From the NCBI RefSeq assembly GCF_913777145.1, contig NZ_CAJYPS010000024.1, positions 186,001-250,000 of the forward strand: a stretch of 64,000 nucleotides of DNA, read 5' to 3'. The notes below the pieces were generated by a model. That model made no database searches. It saw only the letters and a list, made by a program, of their open reading frames with translations, and was not told where the DNA came from. This DNA comes from an uncultured Roseateles sp. GTDB taxonomy: Bacteria; Pseudomonadota; Gammaproteobacteria; Burkholderiales; Burkholderiaceae_C. How positions within the stretch are numbered: the stretch's first letter is position 1; each line of letters opens with the position of its first letter. Of the stretch, positions 56,422 through 64,000 are shown one piece after another. A program made the position numbers and the translations under genes.

Positions 56422-56483
56422 GGGCGCATCGTCCGAGGACGACGCCGGCCTCACAAGAACGCACCGGAAAGTAAGCACCTGCC

Positions 56484-56822
56484 GTGGTGACCAAGACCCA
56501 CACGCCGATGTCGGCGGCCATAGACCTGGAGATCATCCTCAAGCGCCTGGAGGGGCGCTGGAAGCTGGTCATCCTGTTCCAGCTGTTCGACGGGCAGGTG
56601 CGGCGCTTCTCGGACCTGGAGCGGCTGATCCCCGGCATCTCGCAGAAGATGCTGGCCCAGCAGCTGCGCCAGCTGGAGGCCGAGGGCCTGGTGCTGCGCA
56701 CCGTGCACCCGGAGCAGCCGCCGCGCGTGGACTACCGGCTCAGCGACTGGGGCCAGCGGCTGTGCCCGGCGCTGGACGCGCTGATGAGCTGGGACGAGCG
56801 TCGCGACCCGGCGCCGGACTGA
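56484..56822 (+). CDS. HxlR-family winged-helix regulator
   Basis: A 112-residue regulator if started at GTG 56484, or 104 residues from ATG 56508. The HxlR core is typical: LEGRWKLVILFQLFDGQ, RFSDLERLIPGISQKMLAQQLRQLE and RVDYRLSDWGQRL. HxlR proteins often respond to aldehydes or oxidants. It is divergent from the NTF2-SDR pair and probably controls it. Its single cysteine, near the C-terminus (RLCPALDAL), is not in the usual N-terminal sensor position. Confidence 0.87.
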   Translation: MVTKTHTPMSAAIDLEIILKRLEGRWKLVILFQLFDGQVRRFSDLERLIPGISQKMLAQQLRQLEAEGLVLRTVHPEQPPRVDYRLSDWGQRLCPALDALMSWDERRDPAPD

Positions 56823-56835
56823 TGCCCGTCGCCCG

Positions 56836-57561
56836 TCAGGCCGGCACGCCCTGCAGGCTGTCGCGCAGCGCGGCCTGCCAGCGCAACAGGCGGCCGTCGT
56901 CGCGGGCACGCGGCCGCGGCCAGTTCAGCCGGTGCTCGCTGCCTATGCGGCCGGGGTCGCCGGACATCACCAGCACGCGATCCGACAGGTAGGCCGCCTC
57001 CTCGACATCGTGGGTCGCCAGCAACAGCGTGCTGCCGTGCTGCACAGCCAGGCGCAGCAGCAAATCCTGCAGCCGGCTGCGCGTGGACGCATCCAGCGCC
57101 GCGAAGGGCTCGTCCAGCAGCAACAGCCGCGGCCGGGCGTAGAGCGCCCGCGCCAATGCCACCCGCTGGGCCTGGCCGCCCGACAGCTGCCTGGGCAGCG
57201 CGCCGGCCTGCCGGCTCAGACCGACCTCGGCGAGCAGCTCGGCCACGCGGGCTGCGTCCAGCGGCGCACCAAAGGCGACGTTATGCGCGACGTCCAGCCA
57301 GGGCAGAAGCCGCGGCTCCTGGAACATCACGCCCACGGCCGGGTCGGGGCCGGTCAGCCTGCGGCCGGTGAGTTCGACGCGGCCGTCGTAGGCGCGGTCC
57401 AGCCCCGCCAGGATGCGCAGCAGCGCGCTCTTGCCGCAGCCATGCGGACCCAGCAGGCCGACGATCTCGCCCGGCACCAGCTGCAGCCTGATGCCGACCA
57501 GCGACGGCCGCGCGGCGCCACGGAAGGTCTTGTGCTGGAGGTTCAGGTCGAGCAGGCTCAT
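56836..57561 (-). CDS. ABC transporter ATP-binding protein (SsuB/TauB-like)
   Basis: A 241-residue ABC ATPase of the nitrate/sulfonate/taurine import group: Walker A GPHGCGKSALL, Q-loop VMFQEPRLLPWLD, signature QLSGGQAQRVALARAL, Walker B LLLLDEPFAALD and switch His in LATHDVEEAAYLS. Such proteins energise a SsuC-like permease with a periplasmic binding protein, but neither gene is nearby. Its ATG overlaps the stop of a short membrane-like frame just upstream, which may be the end of a lost permease. Confidence 0.88.
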   Translation of the reverse strand: MSLLDLNLQHKTFRGAARPSLVGIRLQLVPGEIVGLLGPHGCGKSALLRILAGLDRAYDGRVELTGRRLTGPDPAVGVMFQEPRLLPWLDVAHNVAFGAPLDAARVAELLAEVGLSRQAGALPRQLSGGQAQRVALARALYARPRLLLLDEPFAALDASTRSRLQDLLLRLAVQHGSTLLLATHDVEEAAYLSDRVLVMSGDPGRIGSEHRLNWPRPRARDDGRLLRWQAALRDSLQGVPA

Positions 57562-57683
57562 GCGCTGCTCCCGGCTGCGTCGTGCGGGGCTGATGCCTGC
57601 GAGCGGCGCGGCAGCACGCGGGCGAATGGATACGCCACGCCCAGGAAGAGGCCGGACGACACGGAAATGGCGAGGTAGTGCAC
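57558..57683 (-). pseudogene. Possible relic of a membrane-protein gene
   Basis: A 41-codon frame from GTG 57683, ending in a TGA that overlaps the ATG of the ABC ATPase gene (ATGA). It encodes one hydrophobic helix and a basic tail (HYLAISVSSGLFLGVAYPFA then RVLPRRS). This is how the C-terminus of an ABC permease often looks, so it may be the last piece of a deleted permease gene. An in-frame TGA lies shortly upstream of the GTG. Confidence 0.3.
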
Positions 57684-57700
57684 GGAGCGAATGGAGTTTT

Positions 57701-57738
57701 CGCTTCACTCTGACAAAGCGATGAGCACACGTGAAGCG
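57701..57738. repeat. Inverted repeat upstream of the ABC relic
   Basis: CGCTTCAC (57701-57708) is repeated inverted as GTGAAGCG (57731-57738) in a short lower-GC stretch. It could be an operator or the scar of a rearrangement; nothing else is recognisable in 57684-57788. Confidence 0.35.
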
Positions 57739-57788
57739 AGCTTTGCAACTTTGAATATTTGCTTTGCACCCGCGCCTTGGATCGCCCC

Positions 57789-58685
57789 TCAGCGCCCGGC
57801 CACCGCATGCTCGTGGATCAGCGCCACCAGCGCGCGCAACGCAGGCGGCTGGTAGCGGCCGACCGGGTAGTAAAGCGCCAGCGGTGGCAACAGCTCGGCC
57901 CAGTCGTCCAGCGTGCTCACCAGCCGGCCGGCGCGCAGGTCGTCACGCACGTACCACTCGGGCAGTTGCGCCAGACCCAATCCCGCCAGCGCGGCGTCAC
58001 GCATCAATGCCGGCGAGTCGGCGATGAGGCCACCCGGCACGTCCAGCTCAAGCCGCTCGCGCTGCTGCACGAAGGCCCAGCGCGCAGGCGCGCCGCCAGG
58101 CAGGCGGGCACGTATGCAGCACCGCCGCATCAGATCGGCGGGCGTGACCGGCGGCTCGGCCAGCAGCGCGGGCAAACCGACAACGACCACGCGCAACGGC
58201 CCGCCCAACTCGACGCGCACCATGTCCTGCGGCACCAATGGGCTGGGCCTCAGCCCGGCATCGAAGCCCTCGGCGACGATGTCCACCAGCCGTCCCTCGG
58301 TGACCAGGTCCAGCGTCACCTCCGGATGGCGCCGTAGAAACTCGGCCAGCACCGTATCCAGCGCGATACGCGCGGCGCCCAGCGAGGTATTGATGCGCAG
58401 CCGCCCGGCCGGCTGACCGGGCCGGGCTCGGGCCTGGTCACGTGCCTGGTGCAGACCGGCCAGCGCCGGTGCCAGCTCTTGCGTGAAGACCTCGCCTGCC
58501 TCGGTCAGCGACACGCTGCGGGTTGTGCGGTGGAACAGCCGCGTGCCGAGTTCCTGCTCCAGGCCCGCAACCGCATTGCTCAGCGCGGTGGTGGACAAGC
58601 CCAGTTCGTCGGCTGCCGCGCGAAAGCTGCGCAGGCGCGCCACAGCCAGCACGGCTTCGTAGGGAGTCAGTCCAGACTTGCGCAT
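57789..58685 (-). CDS. LysR-family transcriptional regulator
   Basis: A 298-residue LysR protein ([20 protein letters not shown]; recognition helix region [20 protein letters not shown]; effector domain with [16 protein letters not shown]). It is divergent from the aldehyde dehydrogenase gene, with 86 bases between starts. An inverted repeat CGTGAT-TCCTC-ATCACG (58698-58714) in that gap is a candidate binding site. Confidence 0.92.
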   Translation of the reverse strand: MRKSGLTPYEAVLAVARLRSFRAAADELGLSTTALSNAVAGLEQELGTRLFHRTTRSVSLTEAGEVFTQELAPALAGLHQARDQARARPGQPAGRLRINTSLGAARIALDTVLAEFLRRHPEVTLDLVTEGRLVDIVAEGFDAGLRPSPLVPQDMVRVELGGPLRVVVVGLPALLAEPPVTPADLMRRCCIRARLPGGAPARWAFVQQRERLELDVPGGLIADSPALMRDAALAGLGLAQLPEWYVRDDLRAGRLVSTLDDWAELLPPLALYYPVGRYQPPALRALVALIHEHAVAGR

Positions 58686-58771
58686 TGCCTCGATATTCGT
58701 GATTCCTCATCACGCTTTATCCATCTTATCGAAACAGACGTCCGCTCCTAGATTGCTCGCATCCCCTTCGG

Positions 58772-60199
58772 ATGCCTCTGATGCGACACCACGACACCCT
58801 CTACCTGAACGGCCAACTCATCCCTGCACAGGGCTCACAGTGGCTGGACCTGATCGACCCCACGACCGAAACCATCAGCGCCCGCGTGCGACTGGCCAGT
58901 ACCGAGGACGCCGAACGCGCGGTTGCAGCCGCACGGCGTGCGCAGCCGGCCTTTGCGGCCACCTCCAAGGCCGAGCGCATGGCCTTGCTGCACCGCCTGC
59001 ACGACGCGGTGCTGGCGCGACGCGAACAGCTGTGCGAAGCCACCATGCGGGAGTACGGCGGCCCACAGGCACGCTCCATGTGGGTGGCGGACTACGCGGC
59101 CAGCACCTTTCTGGATGCCGCACGCGTGCTGGAGAACTTCGCGTTCGAGCGCCACGAGAGCGACTCGCTGGTGCTGCTGGAGCCGGTTGGCGTCAGCCTG
59201 CTGATCACGCCCTGGAACAGCAGCGCCGGCTCGGTTTGCTCCAAACTGGCCATGGCACTGGCGGCGGGCTGCACCACGGTCATCAAGCCCAGCGAACTGT
59301 CGGCCTGGCAGACCGAGGTGCTGGTCGAGGCTTTTTCGGCGGCAGGCGTGCCGCCCGGCGTTGTCAACGTGATCAACGGCGGCGGCGATGTGGGCGCACT
59401 GCTGTGCGGCCACCCGAACATCGCGCGCATCTCCTTCACCGGCTCAGGCCGCACCGGCCGTGCCGTCGCGCAACAGGCCCTGGGCACGATGAAGCGCGTG
59501 ACGCTGGGATTGGACGGCAAGTCCCCGACGCTGCTGCTGGAAGACGCGGACTTCGCCACCGCCATACCGGCCGCGCTGCAGGTGGCCTTCCAGAACAGCG
59601 GCCAGGCCTGCATCGCCGGCTCGCGCCTGCTGGTGCCGCAAGCGCGGCTGGCCGAGGCCTGTGAGCAGATCAGCGCCCGGATCAAAGCCCTCCGAGTGGG
59701 CGACCCTGCCGACCCCGACACCGAGATCGGGCCTATGGCCACCCGCGCGCAATACGAGCGCATCCAGGGCTACATCGCCCATGGCCTGGGAGAGGGTGCC
59801 CGGCTGCTGGCGGGTGGACTGGGGCGTCCCCAGGGGCTGAAGCAGGGCTTCTTCGTCCGGCCCACGGCGTTCCTGGCGAACAACCACCTGCGCATTGCGC
59901 GGGAGGAGATCTTCGGCCCGGTGCTCTGCGTGATCCCCTACCGCGACGAAGAAGACGCGATCACCATCGCCAACGACTCGGTCTACGGCCTGCACGCCTA
60001 TGTGCACTCGGCCAATGCTGAGCACGCGATGGCGGTCGCACGCCGTCTGCAGGCCGGCCGGGTGGCCATCAACGGCTTCCGGCACGATCCTCTGGCACCC
60101 TTCGGTGGCTACAAGCAGTCAGGCCTGGGCCGTGAATTCGGCGAGGCCGGGCTGGCGTCCTTTCTGGAGGTCAAGGCCGTGTTGGAGGCCAAGGGCTGA
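58772..60199 (+). CDS. Aldehyde dehydrogenase-family protein lacking the usual glutamate base
   Basis: A 475-residue ALDH-superfamily protein, normally NAD(P)-dependent oxidation of aldehydes to acids. The catalytic nucleophile Cys280 is present (NSGQACIAGSRLLVP), as are the cofactor motif FTGSGRTGRAV, the NPWNSS-like TPWNSSAGSV and the EEIFGPVL motif. In place of the LELGGK motif that carries the general-base glutamate, the sequence reads LGLDGK, so that residue is Gly246. The 34-residue spacing to Cys280 matches that of Glu268/Cys302 in well-studied ALDHs. It may favour a non-hydrolytic or CoA-acylating reaction, or use another base. The divergent LysR gene probably controls it. Confidence 0.88.
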   Translation: MPLMRHHDTLYLNGQLIPAQGSQWLDLIDPTTETISARVRLASTEDAERAVAAARRAQPAFAATSKAERMALLHRLHDAVLARREQLCEATMREYGGPQARSMWVADYAASTFLDAARVLENFAFERHESDSLVLLEPVGVSLLITPWNSSAGSVCSKLAMALAAGCTTVIKPSELSAWQTEVLVEAFSAAGVPPGVVNVINGGGDVGALLCGHPNIARISFTGSGRTGRAVAQQALGTMKRVTLGLDGKSPTLLLEDADFATAIPAALQVAFQNSGQACIAGSRLLVPQARLAEACEQISARIKALRVGDPADPDTEIGPMATRAQYERIQGYIAHGLGEGARLLAGGLGRPQGLKQGFFVRPTAFLANNHLRIAREEIFGPVLCVIPYRDEEDAITIANDSVYGLHAYVHSANAEHAMAVARRLQAGRVAINGFRHDPLAPFGGYKQSGLGREFGEAGLASFLEVKAVLEAKG

Positions 60200-60209
60200 A
60201 CCTGCCCGC

Positions 60210-61283
60210 TCAGCCCAGCCAGATCGCGTGCTGGCTGGCGGTGTGGAAGTCGCGCCAGACGCGGTTGAGCTCGCTGCGCATGTCGGCCGCCCACAGGCCG
60301 CAGGCCGGATAGGTCTGGCTGATCGCGTCGCGCGCGCTGGCCACCAGCGCCTGGGACAGCGCCTCCAGCTCGGCCGCTACCGGCGCGGACACCGGCTGGC
60401 CGGCGGCCGCATGGCCCCAAGCCGCATCGAGCGCGGCGTAGAAGCGCTCGCGTGCCTCGCGCAGCGCGGCGTCGGCCGCACGCCAGCCGGCCAGCGCGGC
60501 GGAGTCCGACAGGCCGCGGCGCTGGGCGCGCTGCTCGATCAACGGGCCGGCCAGCGCCAGGAAGCGGCCGGCCAGGCCCAGCAGGTTGGCGCCCAGCGTC
60601 ACGCAGGCGAAGGCGCGAAAAGGGAAGCGGTACAGCGGGCCGCCATGGGTGGCGGCGTCCACCGCGATGTCGAACACCTGGCGCTCGGCCACCCAGGCGT
60701 CGCGCAGCTCGAAGGCGTCGGAGCGGCTGGCGCGCAGGCCCTGGCTGTGCCAGGTCTTGTGCAGCGTGACCTGGGCCGCGGGCACGACGAAGGACCGCAC
60801 GCGCGGCTGGCCGGCCGCGTCAAGCACGGGCTGGCCGCCCTCCTGCAGCGCGGCATTGAAGGTGAAGTGCGTGGCCCAGGGCGCGCCGCTGGCGTGGGCC
60901 CAGTGGCCGCTGACCCGCCAGCCCGCGCCATCGCGCTCGGCCACGCCGGTGGTGGCGCCGCTGCCGGCCAGGCAGACGCCGGGCGTGGCCAGCAACTCGC
61001 GGGCCAGGTCATGCGGCCAGAAGCCGGCGAACCAGGCGGCCCCGGCGCACAGCGTCAGCACCCAGGCGGCACTGCCGTCGGCCGCGGCCACGGCCTCTTC
61101 CAGGCGCACCACGTCGGGCAGCGCCCATTCGCCGCCGCCCACCGCGCGCGGCGCCAGCAGCGTCAGCCAGCCCCGGTGGTGCAGCAGCGCCAGCGCCTCG
61201 GGCTGCAGCTCGCCCAGCTGGTCGGCCCGTGCGGCGCTGTCGCTGAAGGGCAGGAGGTCGTCGGCAGCGGGCAGGGGGCTCAT
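60210..61283 (-). CDS. Acyl-CoA dehydrogenase-fold flavoprotein
   Basis: A 357-residue protein of the acyl-CoA dehydrogenase fold, N-terminal helices (LHHRGWLTLLAPRAVGGGEW), a middle beta domain (GWRVSGHWAHASGA and TWHSQGLRASRSDAFEL) and a C-terminal helical domain. The C-terminus is of the Acyl-CoA_dh_2/group D flavin monooxygenase type, so it may be an oxygenase rather than a true acyl-CoA dehydrogenase. The substrate is unknown. It converges on the ALDH gene with a ten-base gap. Confidence 0.85.
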   Translation of the reverse strand: MSPLPAADDLLPFSDSAARADQLGELQPEALALLHHRGWLTLLAPRAVGGGEWALPDVVRLEEAVAAADGSAAWVLTLCAGAAWFAGFWPHDLARELLATPGVCLAGSGATTGVAERDGAGWRVSGHWAHASGAPWATHFTFNAALQEGGQPVLDAAGQPRVRSFVVPAAQVTLHKTWHSQGLRASRSDAFELRDAWVAERQVFDIAVDAATHGGPLYRFPFRAFACVTLGANLLGLAGRFLALAGPLIEQRAQRRGLSDSAALAGWRAADAALREARERFYAALDAAWGHAAAGQPVSAPVAAELEALSQALVASARDAISQTYPACGLWAADMRSELNRVWRDFHTASQHAIWLG

Positions 61284-61355
61284 GGGAGTGACGGGAAGAG
61301 GGGGGTCAGGTCGTGTCAGGTGGGCAGCATGCCACGGGGGCGGCCGCTCGCCCGC

Positions 61356-62249
61356 TCAGCTCGCGCCGGCCATGCACTCGGCCAGCCAGTCCACGAACAC
61401 CCGCACGCGCGACGACAGCTGGCGCGCATGCGGGTAGAGCACCGACACCGGCATGGGCGCGGGCCGCCAGTCGTCCAGCACCTCCACCAGCTCGCCGCGG
61501 TCCAGCTGGGCCTGCACGTGGTAGCGCGGCACCTGGATGAAGCCCAGGCCGGCACTGCAGCAGGCGGCGTAGGCATAGGCGCTGCTGACGGTGACCGGGC
61601 CACCCAGCATCAGGCTGCGCTTCTCGCCGTCCACCAGGAAGTCGAAGGGCAGGATGCGGCCGCTGCTGCCGGCGTAGTTGACCGCGTCGTGGGTGGCGAA
61701 TTCGTCCAGCGTGGTGGGCGTGCCGCGACGGGCCAGATAGTCGCGGCTCGCGCAGGTGACCTGGGCCAGCAGCGCCACGCGCCGGCCCACCATGGACGAG
61801 TCCTTGGGCTCGCCGGAGCGCAGCACGCAGTCCACGCCCTCGCGCACCAGGTCCACCAGGCGATCACCCAGGCCGATCTCCAGCTCCACGTCGGGGTAGC
61901 GCGCATGGAACTCGCCCAGGCGGGGCAGCACGAAATGCAGCGCCTGCGTGCCCTGCAGGTCCACGCGCAGCTTGCCGCGCGGCTTCAGCGCGCTGGTGCG
62001 GAACAGGTCTTCCGCATCCCCCACGTCCTGCAGGATCTGCTGGCAGCGCAGGTAGTAGGCCTGGCCGTCCAGCGTGGGGCTGACGTGCCGCGTGGTGCGG
62101 TTCAGCAGCCGCACGCCCAGGCGCAGCTCCAGCTGTTGCAGCGCCAGGCTGACCGACGCGCGCGGCAGCCGCAGCTCGTCGGCCGCCTTGGTGAAGCTGC
62201 CCAGGTCAACGATGCGCATGAACAGGTGCATCGCATCCAGCCGGTCCAT
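61356..62249 (-). CDS. LysR-family transcriptional regulator
   Basis: A 297-residue LysR protein (MDRLDAMHLFMRIVDLGSFT; recognition helix around PRASVSLALQQLELRLG). Its layout is very close to that of the LysR at 29861-30778, and it is likewise divergent from an SDR gene. ATG 62249 gives the family start. In the 139-base gap an ATTG-N9-CAAT motif (62279-62295) is a candidate site. Confidence 0.92.
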   Translation of the reverse strand: MDRLDAMHLFMRIVDLGSFTKAADELRLPRASVSLALQQLELRLGVRLLNRTTRHVSPTLDGQAYYLRCQQILQDVGDAEDLFRTSALKPRGKLRVDLQGTQALHFVLPRLGEFHARYPDVELEIGLGDRLVDLVREGVDCVLRSGEPKDSSMVGRRVALLAQVTCASRDYLARRGTPTTLDEFATHDAVNYAGSSGRILPFDFLVDGEKRSLMLGGPVTVSSAYAYAACCSAGLGFIQVPRYHVQAQLDRGELVEVLDDWRPAPMPVSVLYPHARQLSSRVRVFVDWLAECMAGAS

Positions 62250-62388
62250 CAGCCCCTCCAATTGTTTAGCTGTATTGGATTGTGATGGATTCAATGGCTG
62301 ATTTATCTGATTGCATGCAAACAATAAATTGACGGCACGGGGTCAGCAACGGATCCCGCCCCTTCCTCTCAAGCCCCAAGGAGTCGTC

Positions 62389-63147
62389 ATGAACACCACC
62401 ACTTCCACCCCCGCCCGCCGCGTCGCCATCGTCACCGGCGCCTCGCGCGGCATAGGCGCGGCCATCGCACAACGCCTGGCCGCCGACGGCCTCGCCGTGG
62501 TCGTCAACTACGCAGGCCGTGCCGACGAGGCGGCCGGCGTCGTTGCCGCCATCCAGGCCGCCGGCGGCCAGGCGCTGGCCGTGCAGGCCGACGTGGCCGA
62601 CCCGGCCGCGGTGCGCGCGCTGTTCGAGACCACCGAGCGCGAATTCGGTCGCGTGGACGTGCTGGTCAACAACGCCGGCGTGATGCCGCCCCAACTGCCG
62701 ACGCTGGTCAACACCACCGACGAGGAGTTCGACAAGCTGTTCGCGATCAATGTGAAGGGCAGCTTCAATGCGATGCGCGAGGCCGCCCAGCGCCTGCAGC
62801 CGGGCGGCCGCATCGTGAACTTCTCCAGCAGCCTGGTGGGTACGGCCTTGCCGGGCTACTCGGTCTATGCCGGCGGCAAGGCCGCGATCGAGACCATGAC
62901 GCTGGTGCTGGCCCGCGAGCTGCGCGGCAAGGCCATCACGGTGAACGCGGTGGCCCCCGGCCCCACGGCGACCGCCCTGTTCCTGGACGGCAAGACGCCC
63001 GAACTGATCGCCCGCCTGGCCCAGGCCGCGCCGCTGGAACGCCTGGGCACGCCGGAGGACATCGCCAACGTCGTCGCCTTCCTGGTGGGCGAGCAGGGCG
63101 GCTGGATCAATGGCCAGACGCTGCGCGCCAACGGCGGCATGGTCTGA
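62389..63147 (+). CDS. SDR-family oxidoreductase
   Basis: A 252-residue classical short-chain dehydrogenase of the 3-ketoacyl-ACP reductase-like group: TGASRGIGAAIAQRLAADG, NNAGVMPPQ, FSSSLVG (Ser), YSVYAGGKAAIETMT (Tyr-x-x-x-Lys) and ending INGQTLRANGGMV. A ribosome site (AAGGAG) precedes ATG 62389. The divergent LysR protein probably regulates it. The substrate is unknown. Confidence 0.92.
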   Translation: MNTTTSTPARRVAIVTGASRGIGAAIAQRLAADGLAVVVNYAGRADEAAGVVAAIQAAGGQALAVQADVADPAAVRALFETTEREFGRVDVLVNNAGVMPPQLPTLVNTTDEEFDKLFAINVKGSFNAMREAAQRLQPGGRIVNFSSSLVGTALPGYSVYAGGKAAIETMTLVLARELRGKAITVNAVAPGPTATALFLDGKTPELIARLAQAAPLERLGTPEDIANVVAFLVGEQGGWINGQTLRANGGMV

Positions 63148-63313
63148 GAGATCGCCGTCTGGCTGCTGCGCGGCCTCATGGCGGGCCTGCGCGCCTCGCC
63201 GCACGGGAGTGCGGCAGCGGGGCTCGACCCACGCTGAGCCCGCTCGCGGCGGCAGCTACGCCGACCCTCAACGTCTTTCAACCAAACCCTAGATCAACCC
63301 TCTGGAGCAACTC

Positions 63314-64000
63314 ATGAAATCCACTCTTCTCGTCACCGGTGCATCCAGCGGCATTGGCCGCCTCAGCGCGCAATCGCTGGCCGCGGCCGGCCACACGGTC
63401 TACGCCTCCATGCGCGGCGTGGACGGCAAGAACGCCGCGCGGGCGCGCGAGCTGCGCGACTGGAGCTTTGCGCGCGGGCTGGACCTGCGCGTGATCGAAC
63501 TGGATGTGCTGTCCCAGGCCAGCGCGGACGCGGCCATTGCCACCATCGTGCGCGAACAGGGCCGGCTGGACGTGGTGATGCACAACGCCGGCCACCTGGT
63601 CGTCGGGCCCACCGAGGCCTTCTCGCCCGAAGAGATGATGGCCGCCTACGACACCAATGTGCTGGGCGCCCAGCGCGTGAACCGTGCGGCGCTGCCGGTG
63701 CTGCGCGCGCAGCAGCAGGGCCTGCTGCTGTGGATCAGCAGCACGACGACACGCGGCGGCTTCCCGCCCTTCCTGGGCCCCTACGCGGCCGCCAAGGCCG
63801 CGATGGATTCCATCGCGGTGACCATGGCCGCGGAGCTGGCGCGCTTCAACATCGAGACCGCGCTCATCGTGCCCGGCGCCTTCACCAGCGGCACCGATCA
63901 CTTCCCCAACGCCGGCAAACCCGCCGACCAGGCCACCGCCGACGCCTATGCGCGCTATGCCGGGCTGATGGACCAGGTGGGCGCCCGCCTGGCCGCGCTG
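63314..64000 (+). CDS. SDR-family oxidoreductase (partial, runs off the right edge)
   Basis: The frame is open from ATG 63314 to the window end, 229 codons. It starts with MKSTLLVTGASSGIGRLSAQ and shows NAG (VVMHNAGHLVVG), catalytic Ser (LLWISSTTTRGG) and YAAAKAAMDSIAV (Tyr-x-x-x-Lys). It follows the previous SDR gene on the same strand after 166 bases that contain no gene. A ribosome site (TGGAG) precedes the start. Confidence 0.88.
   Translation, partial: MKSTLLVTGASSGIGRLSAQSLAAAGHTVYASMRGVDGKNAARARELRDWSFARGLDLRVIELDVLSQASADAAIATIVREQGRLDVVMHNAGHLVVGPTEAFSPEEMMAAYDTNVLGAQRVNRAALPVLRAQQQGLLLWISSTTTRGGFPPFLGPYAAAKAAMDSIAVTMAAELARFNIETALIVPGAFTSGTDHFPNAGKPADQATADAYARYAGLMDQVGARLAAL

Overview
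The window is a roughly 70% GC chromosomal segment of a betaproteobacterium, most likely Burkholderiales and probably Comamonadaceae. The reasons are the overall codon style, a DNA gyrase B 3' end next to a restriction locus (suggesting a position near the replication origin), many divergent LysR-regulated genes, and GC-rich hairpin repeats of a kind I associate with that family. The family assignment is an inference; no rRNA or tRNA was seen.

Region 1 (1-10743): after the end of gyrB comes a leftward defence operon in the order NERD nuclease, hsdM, hsdS, FRG-domain protein, AlbA/Schlafen-type ATPase, hsdR. The middle junctions overlap by 1 or 4 bases. The FRG protein ends in a helical tail that matches the C-terminus of HsdR in the same operon, which suggests a docking device that ties the accessory protein to the type I enzyme.

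Region 2 (10744-22088): an EamA exporter with a divergent LysR regulator; a formaldehyde detoxification pair (frmA, frmR) with a visible FrmR-type operator; a MarR-controlled efflux operon (FUSC, DUF1656, HlyD, outer-membrane factor); and a LysR regulator with a divergent zinc-independent alcohol dehydrogenase.

Region 3 (22089-33373): a very large di-heme oxidoreductase lipoprotein with two F5/8-type domains; a MocR-type regulator whose aminotransferase domain has lost its PLP lysine, followed by a GAF protein; small secreted VOC and NTF2-like proteins; a LysR/SDR divergent pair with a clear operator; and an acuI-SDR-tetR operon with an operator inside its promoter.

Region 4 (33374-41449): ssb, a LytS/LytTR-type two-component system, a DUF2807 protein, slyX, a PhoD-like phosphatase, a cupin, recQ and a GNAT acetyltransferase.

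Region 5 (41450-48990) is the most unusual. A 1177-residue protein joins a complete DyP-type peroxidase to a cytochrome P450-like domain. It is followed by an accessory segment of clearly lower GC holding four small genes (a membrane protein, a GIY-YIG protein and two tandem paralogues of identical length) with attC-like sites between cassettes. The segment is bracketed by two inverted copies of a roughly 330-base element. The two copies differ in sequence but keep at least five hairpins by paired changes, as expected of a structured RNA or folded single-stranded DNA. A transglutaminase gene follows.

Region 6 (48992-64000): a secreted protein and SPFH protein pair; a second two-component system; an SDR/NTF2/HxlR cluster; an ABC ATPase without a permease; a LysR with an aldehyde dehydrogenase that lacks the usual glutamate base; an acyl-CoA dehydrogenase-fold flavoprotein; and a second LysR/SDR module, with a further SDR running off the right edge.
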